A stretch of DNA of 64,000 nt, taken from contig NZ_JASCXJ010000002.1 of NCBI RefSeq assembly GCF_030271535.1, positions 124,001 through 188,000 of the forward strand. Direction: 5' to 3'. Source of the DNA: Nocardiopsis sp. ATB16-24 (GTDB lineage: Bacteria; Actinomycetota; Actinomycetes; Streptosporangiales; Streptosporangiaceae). The notes under the pieces were generated by a model. The model was not told the DNA's origin. It did no database searches and was given only the letters and a program-made list of their open reading frames with translations. The stretch's first letter is position 1. The number at the start of each line of letters is the position of its first letter. Made by a program: the position numbers and the translations under genes. Of this stretch, positions 63,583 through 64,000 are shown piece after piece.

Positions 63583-64000
63583 GACGCGGGCCGACGGTAT
63601 CGTCCTCGTTTCCCCAGCTGGTAGCACGGGTGACATATGGTGGCGAGTCCGGAACGAACTCACGTCCGAGCTCGATGTCCGGGTCTTCGACCACCGAACG
63701 GTCCCGGTCGACCCTGGTACCGGTCGGAGCTTCGAGGCGGTGGCCGAGGCGCTCATCGACCGACTCCACGCATGGCGCTTCCAACGCCCCGTGGGTGTGG
63801 GCATCTCGATGGGCGGCATGGTGTTGCAGTACGCGGCCGCCCGTGCGCCCCACCTCTTCCATTCGCTCGTGATCGGTAACACCAACCACCGACAGGGCGA
63901 CGCCCAACGGGAGGCGATCCTTCGCAGGTCCGCAAGGGCTCTGGCCCCGGATTTCGAGGGATACGTCACCGACGTCCTGAGCCGCTGGTTCAGTCTGACG
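63575..64000 (+). CDS. Alpha/beta hydrolase, 3' end outside the window
   Basis: From GTG 63575, overlapping the IclR gene by eight bases, 142 residues are visible. The nucleophile elbow is GISMGGM (about residues 76-82), with an SPAGSTGDIWW oxyanion-like N-terminus and an expected cap region starting near NTNHRQGD. It recalls 3-oxoadipate enol-lactonase (PcaD) or similar esterases, but catalytic Asp and His lie outside the window. It continues the aromatic cluster. Confidence 0.75.
   Translation, partial: MTETRADGIVLVSPAGSTGDIWWRVRNELTSELDVRVFDHRTVPVDPGTGRSFEAVAEALIDRLHAWRFQRPVGVGISMGGMVLQYAAARAPHLFHSLVIGNTNHRQGDAQREAILRRSARALAPDFEGYVTDVLSRWFSLT

Overview
The window is very GC-rich, densely packed and uses GTG starts and stop/start overlaps freely, as expected of an actinomycete. 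Several features point to the Nocardiopsis/Thermobifida group (inference): the actinobacterial DUF3151-purA-purD neighbourhood, an F420-type luciferase-like oxidoreductase, DasR-type and B12-riboswitch control, and a secreted polyester hydrolase very like Thermobifida cutinases. I see no rRNA, tRNA, CRISPR array, transposase or integrase.

Layout. 1-5000: a truncated lipoprotein gene, hisC, then a two-gene ATPase/TOPRIM-like cassette lying between two perfect 48-bp copies of the 3' end of a small kinase gene; this looks like a compact inserted element carrying a candidate defence system. 5000-11700: a regulator, a Cys-type MurA homologue, a decayed purC fragment, purD, purA and a DUF3151 gene. 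11750-19400: an ABC-transporter operon, a small secreted protein, fba, a RodZ-C-like membrane protein, pyrE, cutA and an RDD membrane protein. 19400-31130: a probable gene remnant, an NYN-domain protein, a TPR protein, then nrdAB behind a cobalamin riboswitch (NrdB has Phe at the usual radical Tyr site), a sodium/proline-type symporter, a glycolipid-binding-type protein and nadE.

31130-45300: a membrane acyltransferase, an alpha/beta hydrolase, an SDR, an AGE isomerase/PfkB kinase pair, a large LuxR-type (LAL) regulator and a five-gene branched-chain-amino-acid-type ABC transporter behind a possible TetR-type operator. 45400-50400: a GNAT, a PET-hydrolase-like cutinase, a ChaB/Rho-N protein, a second SDR and an F420-type LLM protein.

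50936-58396 is a tightly coupled five-gene operon: SWIM zinc finger, DUF5691, MoxR-like AAA+ ATPase, DUF5682 and von Willebrand A protein. Its biochemical role is not established and it is the most system-like locus of the window. 58620-64000 is an aromatic-acid catabolic cluster: a NicX-like metalloenzyme and a CYP199A-like P450 on one strand, and ferredoxin, ferredoxin reductase, IclR regulator and a truncated alpha/beta hydrolase on the other, around a shared promoter region with inverted repeats.
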